From NCBI GenBank assembly GCA_020723405.1, contig DYIY01000005.1:124001-188000 (forward strand): a DNA stretch of 64,000 nt. The letters are read 5' to 3'. Origin of the DNA: Thiobacillus denitrificans. Its GTDB lineage: Bacteria > Pseudomonadota > Gammaproteobacteria > Burkholderiales > Thiobacillaceae. The notes under the pieces are model-generated. The model saw only the letters and a program-made list of their open reading frames with translations. It did not search any database and was not told the origin of the DNA. The position numbers and the translations under genes are program-made. Shown in pieces: positions 25,395 through 35,327 of the stretch (its first letter is position 1; the number at the start of each line of letters is the position of its first letter).

Positions 25395-26768
25395 TCAGAA
25401 GAAACCCAGGCCCACCTGGAAGAGCTTCTCCACCTTGGGAATCAGCCGCTTGTTGGGCACGAACAGGATCAGGTGATCCTCCGCCTGGATCACCGTGTCG
25501 TGGTGGGCGATGATCACCTGGGCATCACGCAACAGGGCGCCGATGCTCACGCCCTCGGGCAATTCCACCTGCTCGATGCGCTTGCCCACCAGCTTGGAGG
25601 ATTTGGCGTCACCGTGGACCACGGCTTCCAGGGCTTCCGCCGCCCCCCGGCGCAGGGAGTGGACCACCGCCATGTCGCCCCGGCGGATGTGGGTGAGCAG
25701 AGGGCCGATGGTGGCCTGGGCCGGTGACAGGGCGATGTCGATCTCGCCGCCTTGCAGCAGGTCCACGTAAGTGGAGCGGTTGATCAGGGCGATGACCTTC
25801 TTGGCCCCCAGCCGCTTGGCCAGCAGGGAAGACATGATGTTGTCCTCGTCATCGTTGGTCAGGGCGCAGAACACGTCCATGTCCTCGATGTTCTCCTGGA
25901 GCAGCAGGTCCTCGTCGGTGGCATCCCCGGTGAGCACCAGGGTGCTGCCCAGGGTGCTGGCCAGGCGCTCGGTGTTCACCTTGTTGCGGTCGATGAGCTT
26001 GACCTCGTAATCCTCCTCCAGGCTCCTCGCCAGGCGCTGGCCGATGTTGCCGCCGCCGGCGATCATCACCCGGCGCACGCTCTTGTCGCCCCGGCGCATC
26101 TCCTTCATGACCGCGCGGATGTTCTCGGTGGCCGCGATGAAGAAGATCTCGTCCCCGTCCTGGATCACCGTGCGGCCTTCCGGCACGATGGTCCGGTCCC
26201 GGCGGAAGATGGCCGCCACCCGGGCGTCCAGGCCCGGCAGGTGGCGTTGCAGGTCGCGCAGTTCGTGGCCCACCAGATGGCCCCCCGCCCGGGCCCGCAT
26301 GGCCACCAGCCGGGCCCGGCCGGCGCCGAAATCCACCACCTGGAGGGCTTCCGGGTAGTCGATGAGCTTGCGCAGGTAATTGGTGATCTCCTGTTCCGGG
26401 GCGATCACGTGGTCCACCCCGAAATGCTCCGGGCTGAACAACTGGGTGTGCTTCATGTAATCCAGGGCGCGGATGCGGGCGATCTTGGTGGGAATGTTGA
26501 ACAGGGTCCCCGCCAGCTTGCAGGCGACGATGTTGGTCTCGTCGTTGAGGGTCACCGCCACCAGCATGTCCGCGTCCTCCGCGCCGGCTGCGCGCAGGAT
26601 GGAGGGATGGGAGGCCTGGCCGCAGATGGTGCGCAGGTCGAAACGCTCCTGGAGGGCGGACAGCTTGTCCGCGTCCAGGTCCACCACGGTCAGGTCATTG
26701 CCTTCCCGGACCAGGTGTTCCGCCAGGTTGGAACCCACCTGGCCGGCGCCGAGGATGATGATCTTCAT
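25395..26768 (-). CDS. trkA: Trk potassium uptake regulator TrkA
   Basis: 457 residues with the expected duplicated layout. RCK/Rossmann domain 1 starts at MKIIILGAGQVGSNLAEHLV and domain 2 at VMIAGGGNIGQRLARSLEED. Each is followed by a TrkA-C domain (DQVSYP-like regulatory beta region around LVGHELRDL and KLVGKRIEQVELPEG). It binds NAD(H)/ATP and gates TrkH. It diverges from kdpFABC across a 190-bp gap, placing the two main K+ uptake systems side by side. Confidence 0.96.
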   Translation of the reverse strand: MKIIILGAGQVGSNLAEHLVREGNDLTVVDLDADKLSALQERFDLRTICGQASHPSILRAAGAEDADMLVAVTLNDETNIVACKLAGTLFNIPTKIARIRALDYMKHTQLFSPEHFGVDHVIAPEQEITNYLRKLIDYPEALQVVDFGAGRARLVAMRARAGGHLVGHELRDLQRHLPGLDARVAAIFRRDRTIVPEGRTVIQDGDEIFFIAATENIRAVMKEMRRGDKSVRRVMIAGGGNIGQRLARSLEEDYEVKLIDRNKVNTERLASTLGSTLVLTGDATDEDLLLQENIEDMDVFCALTNDDEDNIMSSLLAKRLGAKKVIALINRSTYVDLLQGGEIDIALSPAQATIGPLLTHIRRGDMAVVHSLRRGAAEALEAVVHGDAKSSKLVGKRIEQVELPEGVSIGALLRDAQVIIAHHDTVIQAEDHLILFVPNKRLIPKVEKLFQVGLGFF

Positions 26769-26859
26769 GGTTGCCGATGACTTTGCTCTGGGGCGTGGGG
26801 CGCAATGGTAGTCCCACCGGCCCGGCCCGGCTATGCGCCAAACGATGGCCGAGCCCAGT

Positions 26860-26880
26860 CTTTATATCTTCTTAATGCCC
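26860..26880 (+). promoter_or_regulatory. KdpE-box-like site upstream of kdpF
   Basis: CTTTATATCTTCTTAATGCCC lies about 80 bp before the kdpF start. It resembles the AT-rich E. coli KdpE site (TTTATA followed by a T-run and TTTACA). A further element TCTTTACGC (26902-26910) next to CTTGGGGCC (26911-26919) is repeated, in altered order, upstream of kdpD (54212-54232). Binding is inferred only. Confidence 0.45.
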
Positions 26881-26957
26881 GCCAGCCCGGTCTTGCCCTC
26901 GTCTTTACGCCTTGGGGCCTAGTGTTCAGGTCAGCGACAGCCAAGGAGTTGTTACCC

Positions 26958-27050
26958 ATGTCTCCCCTCTACGCCATTGCCCTGGGCCTGGGCCTGGCCC
27001 TATTCGTCTACCTGGTGGCCGTATTGCTGTTCCCGGAGCGCTTCTCATGA
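26958..27050 (+). CDS. kdpF: KdpF small subunit
   Basis: 30 residues, one membrane helix ([20 protein letters not shown]) ending VLLFPERFS, the canonical KdpF end. AAGGAG stands 12 bp upstream. Its TGA overlaps the kdpA ATG (ATGA). KdpF stabilises the KdpABC complex. It is shorter than many annotation cut-offs. Confidence 0.93.
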   Translation: MSPLYAIALGLGLALFVYLVAVLLFPERFS

Positions 27051-28789
27051 CCGGCCACGCCCTCCTGCAACCGGCCCTCTACCTGCTGGTCCTGCTGCTC
27101 CTGGCCTGGCCCCTGGGGGGATACATGGCCCGGGTGTTCCGGGATGGCCCCATGGCGCGGCCGCCGGGCCCGGCCTGGCTCCAGGCCCTGGAACAAAAAC
27201 TCTACCGCCTGGCCGGCGTCCGCCCCGAGGAAGACATGGCCTGGCCCCGCTACGCCCTGGCCCTGCTGGCCTTCAACCTGCTCGGCATGCTGGCCGTGTT
27301 CGGCCTGCAGCTTGGCCAGGCCTGGCTGCCCCTCAATCCGGAGGGCTTGCCCGGCGTGACCCTGGACTCGGCCTTCAACACCGCCGTCAGCTTCGCCACC
27401 AACACCAACTGGCAGGGGTACGGGGGCGAGACCACCCTGAGCCATCTCACCCAGATGCTGGGCCTGACGGTTCAGAATTTCCTCTCCGCCGCCAGCGGCA
27501 TGGCGGTGCTGGCCGCCCTCATGCGCGGCTTCACCCGCCGGGACTCGGCCGGGGTGGGCAACTTCTGGGTGGACATGACCCGCGCGGTGCTCTACGTCCT
27601 GCTGCCCCTCTCCCTGGTCCTGTCCCTGGCCCTGGTGAGCCAGGGGGTGGTGCAGAACTTCGCGCCCCACGCCGTGGCGACCCTGGTGCAGCCCAGCGAT
27701 GCCGCCACGCAACAGACCCTTGCGGCGGGACCGGCCGCCAGCCAGGTGGCCATCAAGCAACTGGGCACCAATGGCGGCGGCTTCTTCAACGTCAACGCGG
27801 CCCACCCCCTGGAGAACCCCACCCCCCTGTCCAACTTCCTGGAGATGCTGTCCATCCTGCTCATCCCTGCTGCCCTGTGCTTCACCTTCGGCCACCTGGT
27901 GGGCGATCTGCGCCAGGGGGGCGCCCTCCTGGCCGCCATGACGGCGGTGTTCGTGGTGGCCCTGGCGGCCTGCCTGGGAGCGGAGCAGGCCGGCAACCCC
28001 CTGTTCGAGCGGCTGGGCCTGGCCACCCAGGCATCCGACCTGCAGGCCGGCGGCAACATGGAAGGCAAGGAGACCCGCTTCGGGGTGGTCGATTCCGCCC
28101 TCTGGGCCACGGCCACCAGCGCCGCCTCCAACGGCTCGGTGAACGCCATGCACGATTCCTTCACTCCCCTGGGCGGCCTGGTGCCCATGGCCCTGATCCA
28201 GTTGGGCGAGGTGATCTTCGGCGGCGTGGGCTCGGGCCTCTACGGCATGGTGGTGTTCGCCCTGGTGGCGGTGTTCATCGCCGGCCTGATGATCGGCCGC
28301 ACCCCCGAATACCTGGGCAAGAAGATCGAGGCCTTCGAGATGCAGATGGCCGCCCTGGTGATCCTCATCCCGCCCCTGGCCGTGCTGGCCGGTGCCGCCC
28401 TGGCGGTGGCCCTGGAGGCTGGACGGGCCGGCCTCCTCAACCCCGGGGCCCACGGCTTCTCGGAAGTGCTCTATGCCCTGTCCTCGGCCGGCAACAACAA
28501 CGGCAGCGCCTTCGCCGGCCTGTCGGCCAACACGCCCTTCTACAACCTGTTGCTGGGGGTGGCCATGCTGCTCGGCCGCTACGGGGTGATGATCCCGGTG
28601 CTGGCCATCGCCGGGGCCCTGGCGGCCAAGAAGCGCGTGCCCCCCTCCGCCGGTACCCTGCCCACCCATACGCCCCTGTTCGTGTGCCTGCTGATCGGCA
28701 CGGTGCTCCTGGTCGGCGCCCTCACCTTCGTGCCGGCCCTGGCTCTGGGGCCGGTGGTGGAACACCTGCAGATGCTGGCCGCGCGATAA
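27047..28789 (+). CDS. kdpA: potassium-transporting ATPase subunit KdpA
   Basis: 580 residues, about 10 membrane helices. It is the channel-like K+-binding subunit with four degenerate pore loops. Visible filter regions are [38 protein letters not shown] and [13 protein letters not shown]. The start overlaps kdpF. Confidence 0.96.
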   Translation: MTGHALLQPALYLLVLLLLAWPLGGYMARVFRDGPMARPPGPAWLQALEQKLYRLAGVRPEEDMAWPRYALALLAFNLLGMLAVFGLQLGQAWLPLNPEGLPGVTLDSAFNTAVSFATNTNWQGYGGETTLSHLTQMLGLTVQNFLSAASGMAVLAALMRGFTRRDSAGVGNFWVDMTRAVLYVLLPLSLVLSLALVSQGVVQNFAPHAVATLVQPSDAATQQTLAAGPAASQVAIKQLGTNGGGFFNVNAAHPLENPTPLSNFLEMLSILLIPAALCFTFGHLVGDLRQGGALLAAMTAVFVVALAACLGAEQAGNPLFERLGLATQASDLQAGGNMEGKETRFGVVDSALWATATSAASNGSVNAMHDSFTPLGGLVPMALIQLGEVIFGGVGSGLYGMVVFALVAVFIAGLMIGRTPEYLGKKIEAFEMQMAALVILIPPLAVLAGAALAVALEAGRAGLLNPGAHGFSEVLYALSSAGNNNGSAFAGLSANTPFYNLLLGVAMLLGRYGVMIPVLAIAGALAAKKRVPPSAGTLPTHTPLFVCLLIGTVLLVGALTFVPALALGPVVEHLQMLAAR

Positions 28790-28798
28790 GGAATTTCC

Positions 28799-30886
28799 AT
28801 GCACAAGAGCCAAACCCTCTACGACGCGGCCCTGCTCAAGGCGGCGGCCTGGGACGCGGTGAAGCGCCTGTCGCCCCGCCACCAGTTGAAGAACCCGGTG
28901 ATGTTCGTGGTCTGGCTGGGCAGCGTGTTCACCACGGGACTGTTCCTCCAGGCCCTGACCGGCCAGGGTGATGCCCCGGCCCCCTTCATCCTGGCCATCA
29001 GCCTGTGGCTGTGGTTCACCGTGCTGTTCGCCAACTTCGCCGAATCGGTGGCCGAGGGCCGGGGCAAGGCCCAGGCGGCGACCCTGCGCGGCAGCCGGCG
29101 CAGCGTGGCCGCGAAACGGCTGCGCGAACCCCGTTACGGCGCCCCGACGGACGCGCTGCCCAGCGAGCAGTTGCGCAAGGGCGACGTGGTGCTGGTGGAA
29201 GCCGGGGACATGATCCCCGCCGACGGCGAGGTCATCGAAGGCGTGGCCTCGGTGAACGAATCCGCCATCACCGGCGAATCCGCCCCGGTGATCCGGGAGG
29301 CCGGCGGCGACTTCTCCGCCGTCACCGGGGCCACCACGGTGCTGTCCGACTGGCTGGTGGTGCGGGTGACCGCCAACCCGGGGGAAGCCTTCCTGGACCG
29401 CATGATCGCCATGGTGGAAGGGGCCAAGCGGCAGAAGACCCCCAACGAGATCGCCCTGACCATCCTGCTGGTGGCCATGACCCTGGTGTTCCTGCTGGCC
29501 ACCGCCACCCTGCTGCCCTTCTCCCTGTACAGCGTAGCCGCTGACGGAACTGGCCAGCCGGTCAGCGTCACCGTGCTGGTGGCCCTGCTGGTCTGCCTGA
29601 TCCCCACCACCATCGGCGGCCTGCTCTCCGCCATCGGCGTGGCGGGCATGGGCCGCATGCTGGAAAAGAACGTCATCGCCACCTCCGGCCGGGCCGTGGA
29701 AGCGGCCGGGGACGTGGACGTGCTGCTGCTGGACAAGACCGGCACCATCACCCTGGGCAACCGCCAGGCCACCGCCTTCCTGCCCGCTGCCGGCGTGGCC
29801 GAAGGGGTACTGGCCGACGCCGCCCAACTGGCCTCCCTGGCCGACGAAACCCCGGAAGGGCGCAGCATCGTGGTGCTGGCCAAGCAGCAGTTCAACCTGC
29901 GCGGCCGGGAGGTCCAGGATATGGGCGCCCATTTCATCCACTTCACCGCCCATACCCGCATGAGCGGCGTGGACCTGGAAGGCCGGGAAATCCGCAAGGG
30001 CGCCGCCGACGCCATCCGCGCCTACGTGGCCGGCCGGGGCGGGCACTTTCCCCGGGATGTGGAAGGGGCCGTGGACCAGGTGGCCAAGCGGGGCGCCACG
30101 CCCCTGGTGGTGGCCGAGTCCGGAGGTACGGAAACCCGGGGGCATGCCCGGGTGCTGGGGGTGGTGGAACTGAAGGACATCGTCAAGGGCGGCATGCAGG
30201 AGCGCTTTGCCGAACTGCGCCGCATGGGCATCAAGACGGTGATGATCACCGGCGACAACCGCCTCACTGCCGCCGCCATCGCCGCCGAGGCCGGGGTGGA
30301 CGACTTCCTCGCCGAAGCCACCCCGGAGGCCAAGCTGAAGCTCATCCGCCAATACCAGGCCGACGGCCGGCTGGTGGCCATGACCGGCGACGGCACCAAC
30401 GATGCCCCGGCCCTGGCCCAGGCCGACGTGGCCGTGGCCATGAACACCGGCACCCAGGCCGCCAAGGAGGCGGGCAACATGGTGGACCTGGACTCCAACC
30501 CCACCAAGCTCATCGAAGTGGTGGAGACCGGCAAGCAGATGCTCATGACCCGGGGTTCCCTCACCACCTTCTCCATTGCCAACGACGTGGCCAAGTACTT
30601 CGCCATCATCCCGGCCGCCTTCGCCACCACCTACCCGGCCCTGAACAGCCTCAACGTCATGCAGCTCGCCACCCCGGCCAGCGCCATCCTGGCCGCGGTG
30701 ATCTTCAACGCCCTGATCATCGTCGCCCTCATCCCCCTGGCCCTGAAGGGCGTGAAATACCGGCCCCTGGGCGCCGCCGCCATCCTGCAACGCAACGTGC
30801 TGGTCTTCGGCCTGGGCGGCCTCATCGTGCCCTTCATCGGCATCAAGGCCATCGACCTGGTCCTGGTCGGCCTTAACCTGGCTTGA
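28799..30886 (+). CDS. kdpB: potassium-transporting ATPase subunit KdpB
   Basis: 695 residues, a P-type ATPase of the IA class. The phosphorylation site is [12 protein letters not shown]. The A-domain motif ITGESAPV includes the serine phosphorylated for inhibition in E. coli. The N-domain and hinge follow ([27 protein letters not shown]). It couples ATP hydrolysis to K+ transport by KdpA. GGAATTTCC precedes the start, 9 bp after kdpA. Confidence 0.97.
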   Translation: MHKSQTLYDAALLKAAAWDAVKRLSPRHQLKNPVMFVVWLGSVFTTGLFLQALTGQGDAPAPFILAISLWLWFTVLFANFAESVAEGRGKAQAATLRGSRRSVAAKRLREPRYGAPTDALPSEQLRKGDVVLVEAGDMIPADGEVIEGVASVNESAITGESAPVIREAGGDFSAVTGATTVLSDWLVVRVTANPGEAFLDRMIAMVEGAKRQKTPNEIALTILLVAMTLVFLLATATLLPFSLYSVAADGTGQPVSVTVLVALLVCLIPTTIGGLLSAIGVAGMGRMLEKNVIATSGRAVEAAGDVDVLLLDKTGTITLGNRQATAFLPAAGVAEGVLADAAQLASLADETPEGRSIVVLAKQQFNLRGREVQDMGAHFIHFTAHTRMSGVDLEGREIRKGAADAIRAYVAGRGGHFPRDVEGAVDQVAKRGATPLVVAESGGTETRGHARVLGVVELKDIVKGGMQERFAELRRMGIKTVMITGDNRLTAAAIAAEAGVDDFLAEATPEAKLKLIRQYQADGRLVAMTGDGTNDAPALAQADVAVAMNTGTQAAKEAGNMVDLDSNPTKLIEVVETGKQMLMTRGSLTTFSIANDVAKYFAIIPAAFATTYPALNSLNVMQLATPASAILAAVIFNALIIVALIPLALKGVKYRPLGAAAILQRNVLVFGLGGLIVPFIGIKAIDLVLVGLNLA

Positions 30887-30896
30887 GGAAAACCCC

Positions 30897-31502
30897 ATGC
30901 CCGACTCACTCAACTCACTCAAACCCGCCCTGCTGATGCTGGCCCTGATGACCGTCCTCACCGGCGTCGCCTACCCCCTGCTGGTCACCGGCGTCGCCCA
31001 GGGACTCTTCCCCCAACAGGCCAACGGCAGCCAGATCGAGAAGGACGGCAAGGTGGTGGGATCGGCCCTCATCGGCCAGCCCTTCTCCGACCCCGGGTAT
31101 TTCTGGGGCCGCCCCTCCGCCACCGGCCCCGTGCCCTACAACGCTGGCGCCTCCAGCGGTTCCAACCTGGGCCCCACCAACCCGGCGCTGGCAGACGCGG
31201 TGCGCGCCCGCATTGCCGTCCTCCATGCCGCCGACCCGGGCAACACCGCGCCCATCCCGGTGGACCTGGTCACCACCTCCGCCAGTGGCCTGGATCCCCA
31301 CATCAGCCCGGCGGCGGCGGACTATCAGGTGGCGCGGGTCGCCCGGGCCCGGGGCATGGATGCGGGGGCCGTGGCCGCCCTGGTGGCTCGTTACACCGAG
31401 GACCGCCAGTTCGGCGTGCTGGGCGAACCCCGGGTCAACGTGCTCCAGTTGAACCTGGCCCTGGACACTGCGGTGAAGGGGCCTAGCCCGGCTTCTCCGT
31501 AA
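30897..31502 (+). CDS. kdpC: potassium-transporting ATPase subunit KdpC
   Basis: 201 residues, one N-terminal helix ([20 protein letters not shown]) and a periplasmic domain with [32 protein letters not shown] and [16 protein letters not shown]. The family usually ends soon after [11 protein letters not shown]. Here the frame continues as [11 protein letters not shown] and overlaps the convergent next gene by 20 bp. That is consistent with a DNA junction just after kdpC. The kdpDE genes, which usually follow, are 22.8 kb away. Confidence 0.96.
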   Translation: MPDSLNSLKPALLMLALMTVLTGVAYPLLVTGVAQGLFPQQANGSQIEKDGKVVGSALIGQPFSDPGYFWGRPSATGPVPYNAGASSGSNLGPTNPALADAVRARIAVLHAADPGNTAPIPVDLVTTSASGLDPHISPAAADYQVARVARARGMDAGAVAALVARYTEDRQFGVLGEPRVNVLQLNLALDTAVKGPSPASP

Positions 31503-31962
31503 GCATGACGGGCTTGCCGTCCCCGAATCCGTCGTGCACCTGCAAGGTGACCGGGACGGGGTAAGTCCAGCCCCCGGCCTTCCACCAGCATTCGGCAAAC
31601 CAGGCCTTCAGGGCGTTGGCCATGAGGTGGATGCCGCCGAATTTCTCATCGGTGGTGAACCGCCTGTCGAACTGCTCGCAGGCTTGAAACCCCAGGGCCA
31701 GTTCCAGGGACCGGCCTGCATGCAGCGTCGGATCGGCGGCATCCACCTTGTTGTCCTTGCCCAGGTAGTCAATCCAGACGGCGGGCGGATCCGGCTCCTC
31801 CTCGTCGGAGACGAAGATCTTCACCTCCGCCCCCAGGACCCCGTCCTGGATCGGCAAGGCGAAATGGGCGCGAAGGGTCGCGATGGCCGTGGGCGAAGCC
31901 CGGTCGAGACTGCGCCGGTAGCGCTCGGCAAACTGGGGCTGGGTGAGGCGGAAGGGGACCAT
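31483..31962 (-). CDS. unrecognised 159-residue protein
   Basis: No signal peptide or membrane helix. Acidic N-terminal half ([20 protein letters not shown]) and a Trp-rich C-terminal half ([20 protein letters not shown]). No family recognised. It lies 65 bp after the three-gene secreted-protein operon on the same strand and could be its fourth gene. Its stop overlaps kdpC. Confidence 0.6.
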   Translation of the reverse strand: MVPFRLTQPQFAERYRRSLDRASPTAIATLRAHFALPIQDGVLGAEVKIFVSDEEEPDPPAVWIDYLGKDNKVDAADPTLHAGRSLELALGFQACEQFDRRFTTDEKFGGIHLMANALKAWFAECWWKAGGWTYPVPVTLQVHDGFGDGKPVMLTEKPG

Positions 31963-32027
31963 GGTGTCCGGGCCTGTGGGGGAGTGAAGGGGAACGGTAC
32001 GCCGGATCTGCCCGGCGCGACCAGCGC

Positions 32028-33887
32028 CTAGCGAGCCTCGATCCGGATATCGCCAAGATAGTATTTCTCGGTATCGCTGTCGCTGCGCGAATGCTTGAAC
32101 TGCAAGCCGTCCAAGCGGACTGACGGGGTCTTGAACGCCTCCGGGATGAACACCACGGGTTGCTGGTTCACCGAGACACCCAGGCTGGCCCCCGATTTTT
32201 CGACGGCGACGGTCACGCCATTGAAGGGCAGGTTGTTGGAGAAGCCCGGCACGGCCTGCTCGCGGCCGAAGGGGGCGACGGCATCGTTCAGGATCGCGGA
32301 ACGGGTGTCGCCATTGGACACCGTCAGCCAGCCCCCCGCGCCATCCGCGCCGGGACGCAACTCGATGGCCAGCAGACGGTCGCCCTTGCCGATAGCGGTG
32401 ATCAGCCGCTTCCCGCCCCAGGTAAAGCCCTTCGGGACAGCCACGTTGTAGGTCAGGCGGAAATTCTCCGGCAGGGGCTTCAGGCCCTTGGCCGTCAGGC
32501 TTTGCCCCTTGATGACCGCCCAGTGGGGATCACCCTCGCCTTGGGTTTCCACCTGGACCATCCGGCCCTGGCCATTGGGGGTCGATGACCAGTTTGCCGG
32601 CGGCTTGCCGGCCGGCGTGGTGGAGAAGTCCTCGAAGAAGTGAACGCCGGCCTCCTGTCTGGCCTTGGCCGCTTTCGCCGAGGGTGCCTGGGCCACGGGC
32701 TTCTCCTCGAAGGCCGGATCGCGGCGGGGTGCGTAGGCCTTGCCGCGCACCTTCTCCGGTGCGAAGAAGTAGTCGTACACGTAATCGAAGTTGAAGTTGT
32801 TCACGATGGATTCATGCATGTGCCTGAATACCGGTTGATTCATCTCGCCCATCAGCCAGCGGATGGTCAGCCACTGGGGCTGGTCGGTCTTGCAGCGGGC
32901 CTGGAGGTCGGGATCGACCTTGTAAACGGGGTGGATCTTCCCCATGGGCGCGTCGATCTCGATCTTCTGGCCAGTGAAAACATCGTAGCCATTGGCCAGG
33001 TCGATCAGCTCGAAATTGCCGTTTTGCAGATAGGCGCCTTCCCCCAGCCGGCCGCGATATTTCGCCCGCAGCTTGGCCAGGGTGGCCTTGGCCCGGTCGA
33101 TTTTTTCCAGCTCGGATTGCGTGTGAAAGGCGGTGTCGCGGGGCATGCCCTGGGTTCTTTCCAGGATCTTCTTCTTCTCCTTCTCCCAATAGACCGGGAT
33201 GGCCGCCTCGGCCTTGTCGAGCACTTCACCCAGGCTCACCTGGATGAAGGGCATCCGCTTGTCGCGGCTCAGGATGACCACGTTCTGGCGCACCGACTGG
33301 CCGAAGTCCGGCACCACCCAGTTGAGGTATTGGCCGATGACCGGGTGTCCCGACAGATCGTAGACCTGCCGATACTCGAACTCCCTGGAGCCAGCCTGCC
33401 TGAGGTGATCCGGATCCATGCCCGGGATGGTGAAGTAATACTGCTTCTCGTTGGTCAGGCCGTGGATGTAGTTCTCCGGCACCTTGTTGGCCACGATCTC
33501 CCAGAGGATCGAATGGGTGGTCTCGTTGACCCACTTTCCGCCCTCCTGCTTCAGGAAGACATAGGTGTCGGCCCGGGCGCCATAGCTGGGGGGCAGGGCG
33601 CTGTTGTAGGTGTTGTACAGGCCGATGCGTTCCAGCGCCGTTTTCCGGACATCCCCCAGCCCACCCTTGGGCAGGTAGCTGGCCTGCATCCAGTTGGCCA
33701 ACTGGCCGGCGATGCTGATCTGGGCCGGCGAATAGACCTTGTCGTCGACTTTCAGCGCTTTCTTGGCCGGGCCGAAGTGGTAGACCTTTTTCCAGCCCAG
33801 GGTCTCGTCCTGGTAGGCGTCATAGGCTGATCCGGCGGCTACCGCCGTTGTCGTGAGGCCCACCAGCAAGGCAAACAGTCTGACCAT
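32028..33887 (-). CDS. secreted protein of unknown function with C-terminal jelly-roll-like domain
   Basis: 619 residues. Signal peptide MVRLFALLVGLTTTAVAAGS, then a long helical and Lys-rich region. The C-terminal 200 residues begin HFFEDFSTTPAGKPPANWSS. That is the opening of a concanavalin/LamG-type beta sandwich, and the domain closes with YYLGDIRIEAR. GGAGAGG precedes the ATG at 33887. It is the third gene of a tight operon with two other exported proteins (17 and 22 bp gaps). No catalytic motif seen; substrate binding at the cell envelope is a guess. Confidence 0.75.
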   Translation of the reverse strand: MVRLFALLVGLTTTAVAAGSAYDAYQDETLGWKKVYHFGPAKKALKVDDKVYSPAQISIAGQLANWMQASYLPKGGLGDVRKTALERIGLYNTYNSALPPSYGARADTYVFLKQEGGKWVNETTHSILWEIVANKVPENYIHGLTNEKQYYFTIPGMDPDHLRQAGSREFEYRQVYDLSGHPVIGQYLNWVVPDFGQSVRQNVVILSRDKRMPFIQVSLGEVLDKAEAAIPVYWEKEKKKILERTQGMPRDTAFHTQSELEKIDRAKATLAKLRAKYRGRLGEGAYLQNGNFELIDLANGYDVFTGQKIEIDAPMGKIHPVYKVDPDLQARCKTDQPQWLTIRWLMGEMNQPVFRHMHESIVNNFNFDYVYDYFFAPEKVRGKAYAPRRDPAFEEKPVAQAPSAKAAKARQEAGVHFFEDFSTTPAGKPPANWSSTPNGQGRMVQVETQGEGDPHWAVIKGQSLTAKGLKPLPENFRLTYNVAVPKGFTWGGKRLITAIGKGDRLLAIELRPGADGAGGWLTVSNGDTRSAILNDAVAPFGREQAVPGFSNNLPFNGVTVAVEKSGASLGVSVNQQPVVFIPEAFKTPSVRLDGLQFKHSRSDSDTEKYYLGDIRIEAR

Positions 33888-33904
33888 GTCCCGCCTCTCC
33901 AAGA

Positions 33905-35305
33905 TCATTTGCTGCGTCCGTACGACGCGAAGATGCCCGACCCCGGATGCCTGGCGTCGTTCATCTTGAGCACGCGACCGCCCTTGATCGCAGTGAAAAA
34001 GGCGTCGTAGAGCTTGGGCGAGCCTTCGATGTCCGAGAACTCGATCTGCCAATTGTTTGGCAGGCGGAACGTGCCGCGGGACCTGGGCTGGCTGGCCTGC
34101 ATGTTGCCGGCGAAGCTGCGCACGAAGATCAGTTCCCATTGATAGGACTTGTCCGACAGAAAGTCGAAGCTCTGGCTCGAAGAGTTGACCTGGGTGCCGA
34201 CGCTGTTGCCGGTGTAGACGTTGTAGTACTCCTGCATGCCGGTGAAGTTGTTGGTCCACTTGCCCCTCAGGTCCGCGGCGCCGACGGCGAACTTGTTGTA
34301 GCCGGACAGCTTTTCCAGGGGCGCCCAAATATCGCTGTACATGGTGTGCTGGATGGCGTGGGGGTCCAGGCCGAAGGCCTGGATAAAGGCCTGCCGGTTT
34401 GGCGCGACGATCTCGATCCAGCCGTCGTCGCGCCGGAACAGGACGACGAAGACATCGCGCCCGCTTTGCTTGTCGGTGACGGTGCCCGAGGAGAGGTAGC
34501 CCCGCGGCATCTCGGTCAGGGTGGGGGCGATGCGGTAGTCGCGCAGATGGCTGTAGCGGGGCGCCACCAGCTTGTCCCAGACCGTGTTGATCAATACCGC
34601 CGGATCAGCGGGGAAAATGGTGCCTTCGCGGGGGTAGTGCAGCAGCGCCCGGATCGGGCCCTTGCTCGCCTCCACCCAGTCCGCCTGCACGGTCGCGACC
34701 CAACCGTCGTCGAATCGGGTGGTGGTGAAGGCGAAGCCATCCTGCTGCGCCGGGGTGACGGCCGGCGAACTGTCGGGCGGGGCGGAGGGAGAGTGGGGCG
34801 GCACATTGGCCTGCGCTGGCGCCGTGGGCTTGGCCAGACGCAGGTTCTGGAAAAAGGCCTCGATCGTGGCTACATGCTCGTCGGTGTTGGTCATTGCCAC
34901 CACGCTGACCGTCTTGCCGTGTCCGGTCAGGTTGGTCAGCATGACCAGAGCCTCGGCGCCGTCGAACGGGAAGGTGCTGCCGGCGGTGGTGATGGTCCAG
35001 CCGTCTGTGGTCCGGGTATGCCTTTGTGGTGTTTCGTCGCGAGCCGCCATGGGGGTGAGCACCAGCAGCTTCCAGTCGCGGGTGAAGTCGGCCTCCACCG
35101 CCCCGGCGCTGTCGATGCTCTTGTACAGGCCGATCTTGCACCAGGTGCGCTTCTTCTTGTGCACGGTCGAGACCGAGAGATGGTTCTTGGCGTGTTCCTG
35201 GTTCCACCCCTGGGGCAGCTCGAAGGTGGCGATGTCGTAGGTTTCCGTCTTCGCGTTGGCCGTCATGGCCAGCAGCGCAATAGCCAGGGTAATGAGCAAT
35301 CTCAT
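33905..35305 (-). CDS. secreted protein of unknown function
   Basis: 466 residues. Signal peptide MRLLITLAIALLAMTANAKT, Pro/Ser-rich linker near residue 170 (APPDSSPAVTPAQ), then a second domain. The C-terminal part (LRGKWTNNFTGMQEYYNVYT, then ELIFVRSFAGN) has a lipocalin-like look. GAGAGGG precedes the start. Second gene of the operon. No named family recognised. Confidence 0.72.
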   Translation of the reverse strand: MRLLITLAIALLAMTANAKTETYDIATFELPQGWNQEHAKNHLSVSTVHKKKRTWCKIGLYKSIDSAGAVEADFTRDWKLLVLTPMAARDETPQRHTRTTDGWTITTAGSTFPFDGAEALVMLTNLTGHGKTVSVVAMTNTDEHVATIEAFFQNLRLAKPTAPAQANVPPHSPSAPPDSSPAVTPAQQDGFAFTTTRFDDGWVATVQADWVEASKGPIRALLHYPREGTIFPADPAVLINTVWDKLVAPRYSHLRDYRIAPTLTEMPRGYLSSGTVTDKQSGRDVFVVLFRRDDGWIEIVAPNRQAFIQAFGLDPHAIQHTMYSDIWAPLEKLSGYNKFAVGAADLRGKWTNNFTGMQEYYNVYTGNSVGTQVNSSSQSFDFLSDKSYQWELIFVRSFAGNMQASQPRSRGTFRLPNNWQIEFSDIEGSPKLYDAFFTAIKGGRVLKMNDARHPGSGIFASYGRSK

Positions 35306-35327
35306 GGCCGGTCCCTCTCACCCATGA

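Noticed and set aside
27008-30961. A very long open frame (over 1,300 codons) opposite kdpA and kdpB
   Set aside because: Composition is His/Gln/Gly-rich nonsense typical of the antisense of GC-rich genes. The plus strand holds complete, recognisable KdpA and KdpB.
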